A stretch of DNA of 64,000 nucleotides from Cellulosilyticum lentocellum DSM 5427 (GCF_000178835.2 NC_015275.1:4121001-4185000); one strand, 5' to 3'. Positions 27,422 through 36,844 are shown, numbered from the stretch's first letter. Notes: generated from the letters alone by a model not told the origin. Made by a program: numbers and translations.

Positions 27422-28277
27422 ACTTTTTTCTCCCTTTAGATAGTAGAATATTTATTAAATAAATACTAATGTCACTAATAACATTAATTATTCTATGAAT
27501 TGCTACAAGCTCTATTATATGTATACCTGAAAATAGGTTTCCCATATAAACCATTAACACAGTTTCTCTAATTCCTATGCCACCAGGTGCTCCTGGGGTT
27601 ATAAATCCAACAAACCATGCTAATATGAATACCCCTATATACAAAAATACATTATTCATTGTTACCTCCAATGAATTAAAGGTATATAATACTATAACAA
27701 AGGAAATACCCATTAGCAGTAATCCCATAACATAAAAAGCTAATGAGCATTTTATGCATTTCAATATAACCTTATAGTCTATACTTCTAAGGTGTACCTG
27801 AAGTCTACTAGTAATTTTAAATACTACTAGTATGCCTAAAATAACAACAACTACTATCATTATTATAATTAGCAGATTAAGTGAAAAAAGATTAAGAATA
27901 ACTTTTAATTGTCCACTTAAAATAATAATACTACTCCCTATTAATGCCAATATCCCTAGTTCATAGATGGTACTTAGAGTAATCACCTGTTGTGAAATAT
28001 CATATTCCTTTGCCAGTATATTTCTTCCCACAAACTGCATTACATTACCTGGAATATATTTGGATAAATTAGATTTAATATAAATATTACTAATCTCTTT
28101 TTGTGGTACCTTCTTCACTGTTAACTGATTCAATATTTTCCCCCAACCTATTCCTAAATTTACAGTTGAAAGGATTATTAAGATTCCCCCTAGTAAAAGT
28201 GCTATAGAATTCTCCCAAGTAACGTACTCTTTTATATCTAATTGAAAATTTCTCAATTTTAAAAATACAAATCCCAT
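27414..28277 (-). CDS. LPG-synthase-like transmembrane protein (flippase-like domain)
   Basis: This is an integral membrane protein of the lysylphosphatidylglycerol-synthase transmembrane family (UPF0104), often found with polyprenyl-sugar synthesis. It has about eight helices; typical motifs are SKYIPGNVMQFVGRN and APGGIGIRETVL. The ATG at 28277 is likely too late: family-like sequence continues upstream in frame (WVGRSLSIVS). The only start with a good ribosome site (AAGGGGG) is an ATT codon at 28322 or 28319. It lies beside a DPM-like GT2 gene, so it may move or accept its polyprenyl-linked sugar. Confidence 0.78.
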   Translation of the reverse strand: MGFVFLKLRNFQLDIKEYVTWENSIALLLGGILIILSTVNLGIGWGKILNQLTVKKVPQKEISNIYIKSNLSKYIPGNVMQFVGRNILAKEYDISQQVITLSTIYELGILALIGSSIIILSGQLKVILNLFSLNLLIIIMIVVVVILGILVVFKITSRLQVHLRSIDYKVILKCIKCSLAFYVMGLLLMGISFVIVLYTFNSLEVTMNNVFLYIGVFILAWFVGFITPGAPGGIGIRETVLMVYMGNLFSGIHIIELVAIHRIINVISDISIYLINILLSKGRKKYE

Positions 28278-28332
28278 AGAAACTATTGATAAGCTTCTTC
28301 CTACCCACTTATACTTAATAATAGTTACCCCC

Positions 28333-29322
28333 TTATACTACATCTTTCTTATTTGTATGTACGTCCGAATTTTTTTCTTGTAAATAATTATACTCTAACT
28401 TCTTAAGCCTGTAGAGCAACTCATCATTTACCTTTCGATTTGCTGAAATAGCATCTGCTACAAACGCAAAAAATATAGATTGAACTCCTACACTTATAGT
28501 AATAGAACTTAATATAAGTGATTGAATATGTCCTGAACCATCACTAGTTAACCAATGATATATAAATCTACCTCCGATTGCTAATCCAATTAATAAAAAT
28601 ATAATACCAATACTCAAAAATACCTTTAGCGGTTTCATCATAGTATAAGTACGAGTAATCGTAATAGCTGATTTTTTAATATACCCCCACATACTTTTAA
28701 ATAATCTTGAATCTCTTAACTTTTCATTAGTACTAATGGCTACATTTTCAATAGCTAGCTTTTTATGTCCCGCATCAATAATGGTTTCTAATGTATATGT
28801 ATATTCTGAAAGTACATTAAGTTTCATAGCTGCATCTCTACTATATGCCCTAAAACCACTCGTAGTATCCGATACATTAGTATTTGATGCTTTTCTCACC
28901 ACACTACTTCCTAACTTCTGAAGCCTTTTCTTTAGTGGAGAAAAGTGCTCTATATTATCTGTCTCTCTATCACCGATAACGATCTCTGCTCTTTTCTCTA
29001 AAATGGGTTGTACAAGCTTTTCAATATCATAGCCACTGTACTGATTATCTCCATCTGTATTAACTATAATATCTGCTCCTAGGCTTAAACAGGCATGAAT
29101 ACCCGCCATAAATCCTTTTGCCAATCCTCTATTATTCATCATATCTACTATATGATGTATCCCTAATTTTTTAGCTACTTCTACTGTTTTGTCCTTACTC
29201 CCATCATTTATAATTAAGTATTCAATTTCATCAATTCCTTTTATATACTTAGGTAACTGTGAAAAGGTAATTGGCAAAGTTCGTTCCTCATTGTAACAAG
29301 GTATTTGAATTATTAATTTCAT
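28333..29322 (-). CDS. GT2 glycosyltransferase, dolichol-phosphate mannosyltransferase-like
   Basis: This GT2 enzyme probably makes a polyprenyl-phosphate sugar on the cytoplasmic face. It begins MKLIIQIPCYNEE with the GT2 strand, and has the DGD motif in NTDGDNQYSG (metal and nucleotide binding) and RAYSRDAAMKL. Two C-terminal transmembrane helices (about 230-250 and 265-290) anchor it, unlike the short soluble DPM1. I moved the start to the second ATG: an AGTGGGA-like site precedes it and the family sequence begins there. It is the first gene of a leftward unit that runs to 21574. Confidence 0.85.
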   Translation of the reverse strand: MKLIIQIPCYNEERTLPITFSQLPKYIKGIDEIEYLIINDGSKDKTVEVAKKLGIHHIVDMMNNRGLAKGFMAGIHACLSLGADIIVNTDGDNQYSGYDIEKLVQPILEKRAEIVIGDRETDNIEHFSPLKKRLQKLGSSVVRKASNTNVSDTTSGFRAYSRDAAMKLNVLSEYTYTLETIIDAGHKKLAIENVAISTNEKLRDSRLFKSMWGYIKKSAITITRTYTMMKPLKVFLSIGIIFLLIGLAIGGRFIYHWLTSDGSGHIQSLILSSITISVGVQSIFFAFVADAISANRKVNDELLYRLKKLEYNYLQEKNSDVHTNKKDVV

Positions 29323-29393
29323 CAAAATCCCACTTTCTTCCCGAATTTTAGACATATTTCTATATATTTATCATAGCACATAATGTATATATT

Positions 29394-29402
29394 TGGTATA
29401 AT
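29394..29402 (+). promoter_or_regulatory. Extended -10 promoter of the rightward GT-C gene
   Basis: TGGTATAAT is an extended -10 element with a perfect TATAAT about 100 nt upstream of the GT-C start codon. The same TGGTATAAT sequence serves wbaP at 58893-58901. The -35 region is poor. Leftward promoters for the GT2 gene must overlap this divergent region. Confidence 0.55.
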
Positions 29403-29403
29403 C

Positions 29404-29459
29404 AAACAGCGACTAATTTATATTATTATACGCATAAACAGCAACTTATTTATAATATT
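29404..29459 (+). repeat. Direct repeat pair in the GT-C leader
   Basis: Two 24-nt copies (29404-29427 and 29436-29459) start AAACAGC and match at 21 of 24 positions, offset by 32 nt (about three helix turns). They lie directly after the -10 element and before the ribosome site. This is a plausible pair of regulator binding sites; no regulator is known. Confidence 0.55.
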
Positions 29460-29504
29460 CTGTGATTATATGTGTTTTGTCACAAAATTCTAAGGAGGCT
29501 CTCT

Positions 29505-31763
29505 ATGAATACTACAATAACATCAAATCATGTTCCATCTACAAATATCAATCTACCTTTGGCTAATACCAAACATCCCCCTACCTTTTTACCATTTATA
29601 AATTTTAAAGAATTTTTGATTTTATCTTTATTTGTTATTTTAAATTCTTTTTTCTTATATACTTCAGGAAAAGAAGTACTTGGTCCTACTTTTGGAGCTG
29701 ATGAATTACTTTACTTTAGCCTAGGTAAATCTATTAACAGTAATTTTAGTTATCAAAATCATGCCCAATATAATCCTCTTTATCCTTTCCTTATTTCCTT
29801 TTTTTTCAAACAAGGAGATTTAATAAGAGCTTTTGAAATGATAAAATTGTTTAATACCATAGTATTTTCTTCCATGGTATTTCCATTGTTTTTAATATGT
29901 AGTAGATTAATTGGTAGTCGTATAATATGCTTTATTACAACTTTTAGTATAACTTTATTTCCATGGAAAGTAGTAACTAACCTTATAGTAGCTGAACCTT
30001 TATACTTTACCTTGCTTATTTGGTCAATTTTTTTATATATGTATTATCTAGAATACAAAACAACTAAACGTGCTATCTTTTATGGTCTTTCTTTAGGTCT
30101 TTTATTTTTATGCAAACAAGTAGGAATAGTACTATTAATAGCCACTTTCTTTGCTCTTGCTTATGAATTTTATTTTATTGAAAACAAAGATATAACTTAT
30201 CTAAAAAAGCATTTCATTATCTTTATTGCAGCTTTTTTGATCATTTTCCCTTGGCTCATAAGAAATTATTTAAATACCTCAGATGGTGGTTTAGGTTATG
30301 CTTCTGAGTTTGAAAATGTAAGAGAGAATATTAACATATGGAATGTATTTCGAGCAGGGATTTCTCAAATTTCTTATCTTTCTCTGGGTTGTTACACTTT
30401 CTTTTTTAGTATTTTTATAAATACCTTGATTAAGTTTAAAAAACAACCTTCTAGAAATCAATCTTTCATAGTTTTAATTGCTTTCTTTACATTGGGAATT
30501 ATAGGAATATCTGCTTTACATCATCTTCAAGTTCCTACTTATCCATATGGTAGATATGTGACTACTGCTATTCCTTTTATCATTATTGTTGCTATAAGTA
30601 ATATGGGTAGGGACAAGCAGGTGAATCTAAATAAACTTCATCTTATAGTTATCTCTATATGTTCATTAGGTATTAATATCTACTCAAATGTCATTCCTCT
30701 TACGTTACATGTTAAAGGATATTTTAATGCTTTTGATACTGCTATATGGTCTAAATTTTTTCTAGGAGATAATAATTTATATTCTGTAGATGCTGTCTAT
30801 TCAGCATTACAGAACAGTACTATAACTATTCCAATTGTTATCTTTGTACTCACTGTAATAACTGTTTTACTAATAAAAACTAAGTGCAAATATATATGTC
30901 TACCTCTCTTTTTCTTCATAGCTATCCTTGGTAGTATAAATAACAATGCAAAAGAAGTATCTGCTATGAAGGCCAACGGTAATACTACCAATGAACTATA
31001 TAGACATATGATTCAACATAATATTCCTCCTCAAAAAGTTTATAAATTAAGTGAGAACTTAGGAAATATAGATTATGAACGTACTTGGTTTAATACCTTT
31101 TACAGTGACACAAATAATTTGATTAAAGTTTTGCCACTTGACAGATTACTTACTAGTGTTGATTATTTCTTTGATTTTGGTGGTCCTGATACCCCTATTG
31201 TTAATACTTCATTAGCCATTCAAGCCCCTTGGATAGCTGAATCTTTTTTTGATCAAACTAATATTTATGGCTTTGATATCAGTAGTACTTATATAAATGG
31301 CGATTCTACCATAGGTAGTGTCTTCTTTGAAAATACAGCTTCTCCCAGTGGACTGGAGGATGTTATTTATGGAGTAACCGAAAATTATTTCTACATTGAT
31401 GTTAGTCCTGGCGAATATAATCTAACCATTAATACAAATAATTCACCTTTACCATTTACTCCACAATTAAATTGTTCCATCTATCTAAATGATACTTATC
31501 TTGGTAGATTAGATTCTAATACAAGTTTTATTAAAATTAATGACTTTAAGAATACAGGAGATCTCCTTAAAATAAAATTGGTTCCAGATGAAGGTTCTGT
31601 CTGGAGTGTTGGTACTCTTGAGCTACAATCTACTACACCTTTAGATTTAAGCGGAAAATATATTTTAACCGATAGTACAACAGACTTTTCCCTTACTTCT
31701 AAACTTTTACCTTTAGAGCTCATTTTCTCTAATAGCCACTACAAATTATATTACCTTAATTAA
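29505..31763 (+). CDS. GT-C-type membrane glycosyltransferase, GT39-like
   Basis: This is a large membrane protein of 752 residues with about 11-13 helices, followed by a C-terminal extracytoplasmic beta-rich region of about 250 residues. The first external loop has the acidic GADELLYFSLG motif, as in GT-C enzymes that use polyprenyl-phosphate sugars. The C-terminal part contains strand-rich sequence (FYIDVSPGEYNLTI, SVGTLELQ) that may bind glycan. Start: ATG 29505, 6 nt after AAGGAGG; an earlier ATG has no site. It is the only rightward gene inside the leftward cluster and has its own promoter, so it is controlled separately. Its acceptor is unknown. Confidence 0.75.
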   Translation: MNTTITSNHVPSTNINLPLANTKHPPTFLPFINFKEFLILSLFVILNSFFLYTSGKEVLGPTFGADELLYFSLGKSINSNFSYQNHAQYNPLYPFLISFFFKQGDLIRAFEMIKLFNTIVFSSMVFPLFLICSRLIGSRIICFITTFSITLFPWKVVTNLIVAEPLYFTLLIWSIFLYMYYLEYKTTKRAIFYGLSLGLLFLCKQVGIVLLIATFFALAYEFYFIENKDITYLKKHFIIFIAAFLIIFPWLIRNYLNTSDGGLGYASEFENVRENINIWNVFRAGISQISYLSLGCYTFFFSIFINTLIKFKKQPSRNQSFIVLIAFFTLGIIGISALHHLQVPTYPYGRYVTTAIPFIIIVAISNMGRDKQVNLNKLHLIVISICSLGINIYSNVIPLTLHVKGYFNAFDTAIWSKFFLGDNNLYSVDAVYSALQNSTITIPIVIFVLTVITVLLIKTKCKYICLPLFFFIAILGSINNNAKEVSAMKANGNTTNELYRHMIQHNIPPQKVYKLSENLGNIDYERTWFNTFYSDTNNLIKVLPLDRLLTSVDYFFDFGGPDTPIVNTSLAIQAPWIAESFFDQTNIYGFDISSTYINGDSTIGSVFFENTASPSGLEDVIYGVTENYFYIDVSPGEYNLTINTNNSPLPFTPQLNCSIYLNDTYLGRLDSNTSFIKINDFKNTGDLLKIKLVPDEGSVWSVGTLELQSTTPLDLSGKYILTDSTTDFSLTSKLLPLELIFSNSHYKLYYLN

Positions 31764-31765
31764 TC

Positions 31766-31806
31766 AAAAAAATGCCTACTACTTTTTACTGTAGTAAGCA
31801 TTTTTT
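31766..31806. terminator. Bidirectional terminator between convergent genes
   Basis: AAAAAATGCCTACTAC pairs with GTAGTAAGCATTTTTT (one wobble) around a short loop, with A and T tracts on both sides. It lies 3 nt past the GT-C stop and 13 nt past the rfbB stop on the other strand, and so ends both transcripts. Confidence 0.85.
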
Positions 31807-31818
31807 ATTTATATATGT

Positions 31819-32865
31819 TTATATATACATTTTTTCAAGATAATTAGAGTATTCTCCAGATACTATATTGTTCATCCACTCATCATGCTTTAAATACCAC
31901 TGAATCGTTTCCTCCATTCCTACTTCAAAGGTATATGAAGGAGCCCAACCTAACTCAGTTGCAATCTTTGAATTGTCAATGGCATACCTTCTATCATGTC
32001 CTGGCCTATCTTGAACATACTTAATAAGTTGTTCTGATTTTCCTAGTGTTTTAATAATGAGCTTAACAATTTGGATATTGGCTTTTTCATTATTTCCACC
32101 AATATTATAAACTTCACCTGTTTCTCCCTTATGTAGAACTGTATCAATTCCTGTACAATGATCTTTAACATGAAGCCAGTCACGAATTTGCATACCGTCT
32201 CCATATACAGGTAGTTGTCTATCATTTAAACAGTTATTAATCATTAACGGGATAAGCTTTTCTGGAAATTGATAAGGACCATAGTTATTAGAACATCTTG
32301 TAATATTTACAGGCATCCCAAAAGTCTCATGATAGGCTCTTACAATCATATCTGCACTTGCCTTAGATGCAGAATAAGGGCTATTGGGGGCAAGTGGTGT
32401 TGTTTCCGTAAACATTCCTTCTTTTCCTAAAGTGCCATACACTTCATCAGTAGATACTTGAAGGTATTTTACCCCCTCTTTAAAAGATTTACAGTACTTA
32501 TCTTCAATATTAACTTTCCAATATTTCTTAGCTGTATCTAATAATACTTGTGTCCCCAGTATATTAGTTGTTAAAAATATTTCTGGATCTTCAATACTTC
32601 TATCAACATGAGATTCAGCTGCGAAGTTAACCACAGTATCTATTTCATGCTCAGTAAATAGACTATCCACTAATTCTCGATCTCTAATATCTCCCCTAAC
32701 AAAGGTATATCTAGGATTTTCTTGCACTTCTATTAAATTTTCTAAATTACCCGCATAAGTAAGTACGTCTAAATTAATAATATTATAATCATAAGTTTCT
32801 AACATATACTTTACAAAATTAGAACCAATAAAACCTGCTCCACCTGTCACTAATATATTTTTCAT
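31819..32865 (-). CDS. rfbB: dTDP-glucose 4,6-dehydratase RfbB/RmlB
   Basis: RfbB converts dTDP-glucose to dTDP-4-keto-6-deoxyglucose. It is an extended SDR enzyme of 348 residues with the NAD-binding VTGGAGFIGSNFVKY, the catalytic STDEVYG segment and the YSASKASAD (YxxxK) pair. It lies 11 nt after rfbA. The genes rfbC and rfbD, which would lead to dTDP-rhamnose, are not in the window. Instead a ketoisomerase, an aminotransferase and an acetyltransferase are present, so the product probably feeds a 3-amino-3,6-dideoxy sugar. Confidence 0.96.
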   Translation of the reverse strand: MKNILVTGGAGFIGSNFVKYMLETYDYNIINLDVLTYAGNLENLIEVQENPRYTFVRGDIRDRELVDSLFTEHEIDTVVNFAAESHVDRSIEDPEIFLTTNILGTQVLLDTAKKYWKVNIEDKYCKSFKEGVKYLQVSTDEVYGTLGKEGMFTETTPLAPNSPYSASKASADMIVRAYHETFGMPVNITRCSNNYGPYQFPEKLIPLMINNCLNDRQLPVYGDGMQIRDWLHVKDHCTGIDTVLHKGETGEVYNIGGNNEKANIQIVKLIIKTLGKSEQLIKYVQDRPGHDRRYAIDNSKIATELGWAPSYTFEVGMEETIQWYLKHDEWMNNIVSGEYSNYLEKMYI

Positions 32866-32876
32866 ATGTATCTCTC

Positions 32877-33746
32877 CTATCCATGATTCGCTACAAACTG
32901 TAGATAACGCCCATAGTCTGTTTTAAGCATTGGCTCTGCTAAGTTTAGTAGCTGCTCTTTTTGTATATATCCCTTATTATACGCAATCTCTTCAATACAA
33001 GCTACATATAAACCTTGTCTCTTTTGTACAGTGTGTACAAAGTTAGTTGCTTCCATAAGTCCCTCATGTGTCCCGGTATCTAGCCATGCCATACCTCTTC
33101 CAAAGAGCTCTACCTTTAGCTTTCCTCTTCTAAGATACTCTGCATTTACCGCTGTAATTTCTAATTCTCCTCGAGGCGAAGGCTCTATAGCCTTTGCGAT
33201 TTCTATCACATCATTATCATAGAAATATAATCCCGGAATAGCATAATTAGATTTTGGGTTAGCTGGTTTTTCTTCTAAAGATAAAACATTCCCATCTCTA
33301 TCAAACTCCACTACACCAAACGAAGTCGGGTCACTTACATAATATCCAAAAATAGTTGCTCCCTCTTCTGATGCCGATGCACTTTCTAATACGCTACCAA
33401 AGCCTCTACCATAAAAAATATTATCCCCTAATACTAAAGCTACCTTGTCTTGATTAATAAACCTTTCTCCTATAATAAAAGCTTCGGCCAACCCATTAGG
33501 TTCTTCCTGAACTGAATAGCTTATATCTAATCCTAACATTTCACCTGTACCTAATAATTCCTCATATACAGGTAAATCTCTAGGGGTTGAAATAATTAAT
33601 ATTTCTCTTATTCCTGCTAACATTAATGTGGACAAAGGATAATAAATCATAGGTTTATCATATATAGGTAGTATTTGCTTCGAAATGGATTTAGTAACGG
33701 GATACAGGCGCGTTCCACTTCCTCCTGCAAGAATAATTCCTTTCAT
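32877..33746 (-). CDS. rfbA: Glucose-1-phosphate thymidylyltransferase RfbA/RmlA
   Basis: RfbA joins glucose 1-phosphate and dTTP to dTDP-glucose, the entry point of the dTDP-sugar branch. The first residues [18 protein letters not shown] hold the nucleotidyltransferase motif, and [20 protein letters not shown] and [11 protein letters not shown] are typical of RmlA. The length is 289 residues. It sits 46 nt downstream of the GT2 gene and just upstream of rfbB. Confidence 0.96.
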   Translation of the reverse strand: MKGIILAGGSGTRLYPVTKSISKQILPIYDKPMIYYPLSTLMLAGIREILIISTPRDLPVYEELLGTGEMLGLDISYSVQEEPNGLAEAFIIGERFINQDKVALVLGDNIFYGRGFGSVLESASASEEGATIFGYYVSDPTSFGVVEFDRDGNVLSLEEKPANPKSNYAIPGLYFYDNDVIEIAKAIEPSPRGELEITAVNAEYLRRGKLKVELFGRGMAWLDTGTHEGLMEATNFVHTVQKRQGLYVACIEEIAYNKGYIQKEQLLNLAEPMLKTDYGRYLQFVANHG

Positions 33747-33792
33747 CGCTTTTCCCTTCTTTCATTATGTATTGTAAATTATCTATACATCA

Positions 33793-34752
33793 TTAACTTA
33801 CTTCACTACTCGAATTACTGTCACTAATTTCTTCATCTCTTATTTCTTCCACTATGTAAACTGGCCTATTTCTAGAAGCATCTAGAATTCTCCAAATATA
33901 TTCTCCTAGTATACCTAATGTTAATAGTATCAAGCCTGAAGAGAATAATACTACTATCATGAGTGCCGTCCATCCTTGAACTTGTATATCTCCCATCATC
34001 TTTTGAGCTATTACAACAAGCATCCAAATAAATGATACAAGAGAGAAAAAGCCACCTATAATGGACATAAAGCGAATAGGCACAAATGAAAAGCCTACTA
34101 AAGAATCTACAACCAACTTAACTTTCTTAGCTAATGTCCATCTTGATACACCTACTTCTCTCTTTTGACGAACATAATATATAGTATCTCTCTTAAATCC
34201 TGACCATAAGATTTGGAGTGTAACTGCTGAATTTGTTTCGTCTAGCATTCTCAGTACTTCTATAACCTTTCTGTCAATCAAGTAGCAGTCAAAACCACCT
34301 TCTGGCATAGATGGTATCGCGAACTTTCTAATTAACCAATAATATAAATTAGCAAATAATTTTTGAGAATAACTTTCTTGTCTGTCACTTCTTACAGCTA
34401 GCACTACTTTATTGCCTTTTTTCCAGCTTTCATGCATCTCTAATAGAATTTCTGAAGGCTCTTGAAGATCTGCCGCCTTTATTGTTGCACAGTCCCCTGT
34501 ACATACTGAAAGCCCTGCAAGAATAGCAGCATGAGAACCAAAATTACGTGAAAGCTTTACAAGCTTAATTCTACTATCTCTTTTAGATAAACTATTCATA
34601 ACGTCCCACGAATTATCACCTGACCCATCATCTATCATGACAATTTCGTAGTCTTCAACAACTGAAAGAACTACTTTCTTCATATCTTCATAAAGTGCTT
34701 CTAATGTATCGCTATTATAATAGACGGGTATTATAATTGATAATTTACTCAT
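33793..34752 (-). CDS. GtrB/CsbB-type polyprenyl-phosphate glycosyltransferase
   Basis: This GT2 enzyme with two C-terminal helices resembles GtrB, ArnC and CsbB, which load a sugar onto undecaprenyl phosphate at the inner membrane face. Motifs are IPVYYNSDTLE, IMIDDGSGDNSWDVM, AADLQEP and the family-typical ILGEYIWRILDASRNRPVYIVEE at the end. It overlaps the ketoisomerase gene by 8 nt. Together with GtrA (25113) and a YfhO protein (40452) it could form a three-component glycosylation system like CsbB/GtcA/YfhO. The sugar may be the dTDP-amino sugar made by its neighbours. Confidence 0.85.
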   Translation of the reverse strand: MSKLSIIIPVYYNSDTLEALYEDMKKVVLSVVEDYEIVMIDDGSGDNSWDVMNSLSKRDSRIKLVKLSRNFGSHAAILAGLSVCTGDCATIKAADLQEPSEILLEMHESWKKGNKVVLAVRSDRQESYSQKLFANLYYWLIRKFAIPSMPEGGFDCYLIDRKVIEVLRMLDETNSAVTLQILWSGFKRDTIYYVRQKREVGVSRWTLAKKVKLVVDSLVGFSFVPIRFMSIIGGFFSLVSFIWMLVVIAQKMMGDIQVQGWTALMIVVLFSSGLILLTLGILGEYIWRILDASRNRPVYIVEEIRDEEISDSNSSSEVS

Positions 34753-35152
34753 TTTGTGCCACTTCCCTTAAAAATTCATCAAAATCCTTTATATATTCAT
34801 CACTGTCATAAGCTTCATTTGATAGTACTAGCATCACACAGTCCTCAGAAAAGTCATACATATCTTTCCACATAAGTTTAGGTATATAAAGCCCCATATT
34901 AGGTTTATCTAAACTAACTATTGTTTCTTTCTTTCCATCATGAAGACGAACTTTAGCACTTCCACACACATTTAACATTACAAATTCACTTTTCCTATTA
35001 GAATGTTGACCTCTTACAGCCTCTTTATCCATTCCATAAATATAAAATAATCTTTTAATTTCGAAAGGGATATTCTTTATTCCTTCAATTACTACAAGCT
35101 TCCCTGTCTCACCACCATTTTCTTTCCATTCAATAATTTTAAACTCTTTCAT
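34745..35152 (-). CDS. FdtA/QdtA-like dTDP-4-keto-6-deoxyglucose ketoisomerase
   Basis: This small cupin of 135 residues belongs to the WxcM-C/FdtA-like group. FdtA and QdtA move the keto group of dTDP-4-keto-6-deoxyglucose from C4 to C3. The conserved loop reads RGQHSNRKSE, in which the His of the RGxHxH motif is kept, and the beta strands SAKVRLHDG and LYIPKLMWKDM are typical. Its neighbours are RfbA/RfbB and a DegT aminotransferase. Whether the product has galacto (Fuc3N) or gluco (Qui3N) configuration cannot be decided by eye. Confidence 0.82.
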   Translation of the reverse strand: MKEFKIIEWKENGGETGKLVVIEGIKNIPFEIKRLFYIYGMDKEAVRGQHSNRKSEFVMLNVCGSAKVRLHDGKKETIVSLDKPNMGLYIPKLMWKDMYDFSEDCVMLVLSNEAYDSDEYIKDFDEFLREVAQNE

Positions 35153-35212
35153 GATTCTATACTCCCTTTTATGGATGCTTTCCTTGCAAATTATTATATG
35201 TTTCGCATTCTT

Positions 35213-35728
35213 TTAAATACTTTTCATAAAGTCTACTTTAAAGATTCCATACCACTTTATACTCTTATATTTTCCATTAATAAAAAGATGATCTTTAAAT
35301 TCACCTTCAAAACTAAAGCCTAATTTCTCATAAAACTTAATAGCTCTTATATTATCAGATAATACATTAAGATATACCTTATTAATCTTTACTTCATTAA
35401 ACGCTTTATCAAGAAGTTTTTCAGTTGCACTTCGTGCTACTCCACTCCCTATCGCGCACTTTCTCATGCTAATTGCATATTCTGCAGTATGATTTATTGA
35501 GTCAATTTCCTTCAAGCTAATTGTTCCTAGGTACTCATCTTCTTCATTTATAATTGCCAAATGCATATCCGTAGAAATGTCTTGTGCTTTCTCAATAAAA
35601 CTATATACTTTTTCAATTGTCATACTCTGAGCATCAAATCTAAAACAACTAGTAATTTCTTTATCTTGCATCCACTCCAGCATTAAAGGAGCATCTTTTT
35701 GCTTCAGCTTTCTTAGTTTAATATTCAT
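35213..35728 (-). CDS. GNAT-family N-acetyltransferase
   Basis: The protein of 171 residues is a RimJ/RimL-like GNAT. The acetyl-CoA region shows GSGVARSATEKLLDKAF and the last strand KFYEKLGFSFEGEFKDHLF. In this context it probably acylates the 3-amino group made by the adjacent aminotransferase, in place of the left-handed-helix enzymes FdtC/QdtC. The start is ATG 35728. The GAGGTG before it forms the last codons of the upstream gene (TTT-GAG-GTG-TAG), so translation is coupled. A longer TTG start at 35740 is unlikely. Confidence 0.78.
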   Translation of the reverse strand: MNIKLRKLKQKDAPLMLEWMQDKEITSCFRFDAQSMTIEKVYSFIEKAQDISTDMHLAIINEEDEYLGTISLKEIDSINHTAEYAISMRKCAIGSGVARSATEKLLDKAFNEVKINKVYLNVLSDNIRAIKFYEKLGFSFEGEFKDHLFINGKYKSIKWYGIFKVDFMKSI

Positions 35729-35729
35729 T

Positions 35730-36827
35730 CTACACCTCAAAACTATTAATAGTCTCTATTACAAAATCTTGCTCTTCTTCTGTCATTCCATTATATAGTG
35801 GAATGGAAAGTACTGTTTCTGCGTAAGCTTCTGTAATAGGCAAATTCCCCTTTTGAAGCCCTAGATAAGAATAGGCTTCTGAAAGATGTGGTGGTATTGG
35901 ATAGTGAATAATAGTTCCTATTTCTTTTTCTTCTAAATATGTAATTAGTTCCTGTCTATACTTACATTTAATAACAAACTGATGCCATACTGTACTTGCC
36001 GATTCTCTGATTATTGGAAGCTCAATAAAAGGATTATTTAACCTTTCTAAATATCTCTCACACAACTTTTGTCTCTCATTTGTTAGTTCATCTAGATGTG
36101 TAAGACGCACTCTAAGCAATCCAGCTTGTAACTCATCTAATCTAGAATTTGTTCCTACTACTTTATTATAATATCGCTTTTCGCTTCCATAGTTTCTAAA
36201 CACCTTAAACTCTTCTGCTATTTGAGGATTATTGGTTACTATTGCACCTGCATCACCAAACGCTCCAAGATTTTTAGATGGATAAAAAGAAAAACATCCT
36301 ATATCTCCAAAGGTTCCTGTCATCTTACCCTCAAAGCAAGCACCATGACTTTGAGCACAGTCTTCTACTACTTTAAGATTGTATTTATTAGCTATTTCCA
36401 TTATTCCCTTCATATTAGAAGCTTGTCCATACAGATGCACGACCAATATTGCTTTAGTCTTATCCGTTATCTTTTCTTCTATTTTAGAAGTATCTATATT
36501 GTAATACACATCTGGCTCTACAAAAATAGGTGTTGCTCCATTCATGGTGATTCCCATCACACTCGCAATGTATGTATTCCCTTGTACAATAACTTCATCA
36601 CCTTTTCCGATATTTAAAATGCGAAAAGCCATCCAAAGTGCATCTAACCCATTCGCAACACCTACGCAATATTTACTCCCTGTATAAACTGCAAATTCTT
36701 CTTCAAATTTTGAAACTTCCTTGCCAAGAACATACCACCCCGAACGTAGTACTTCTAAAGCTTTATTTTCAAAATCTAGTTGATGCATCTGAAAACCCCT
36801 ATCCATTCGATTAGGCATTATTTTCAT
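35730..36827 (-). CDS. DegT/DnrJ aminotransferase, FdtB/QdtB-like
   Basis: This PLP-dependent sugar aminotransferase probably turns dTDP-3-keto-6-deoxyhexose into the 3-amino sugar, with glutamate as amino donor. The PLP lysine lies in FYPSKNLGAFGDAGA (about residue 180); other signs are VVHLYGQASNMKGI, EDCAQSHGA and NSRLDELQAGLLRVRL. Length is normal at 365 residues. It lies between the acyltransferase-3 gene and the GNAT gene and completes the dTDP-amino-sugar set with RfbA, RfbB and the ketoisomerase. Confidence 0.88.
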   Translation of the reverse strand: MKIMPNRMDRGFQMHQLDFENKALEVLRSGWYVLGKEVSKFEEEFAVYTGSKYCVGVANGLDALWMAFRILNIGKGDEVIVQGNTYIASVMGITMNGATPIFVEPDVYYNIDTSKIEEKITDKTKAILVVHLYGQASNMKGIMEIANKYNLKVVEDCAQSHGACFEGKMTGTFGDIGCFSFYPSKNLGAFGDAGAIVTNNPQIAEEFKVFRNYGSEKRYYNKVVGTNSRLDELQAGLLRVRLTHLDELTNERQKLCERYLERLNNPFIELPIIRESASTVWHQFVIKCKYRQELITYLEEKEIGTIIHYPIPPHLSEAYSYLGLQKGNLPITEAYAETVLSIPLYNGMTEEEQDFVIETINSFEV

Positions 36828-36844
36828 CTTCTACCACTCCATTT

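Noticed and set aside
28090-28308. Alternative minus-strand frame MGRKKLINSF… as start of the flippase-like gene
   Set aside because: It is in another frame and its translation loses membrane helices; the 27414 frame carries the family motifs.
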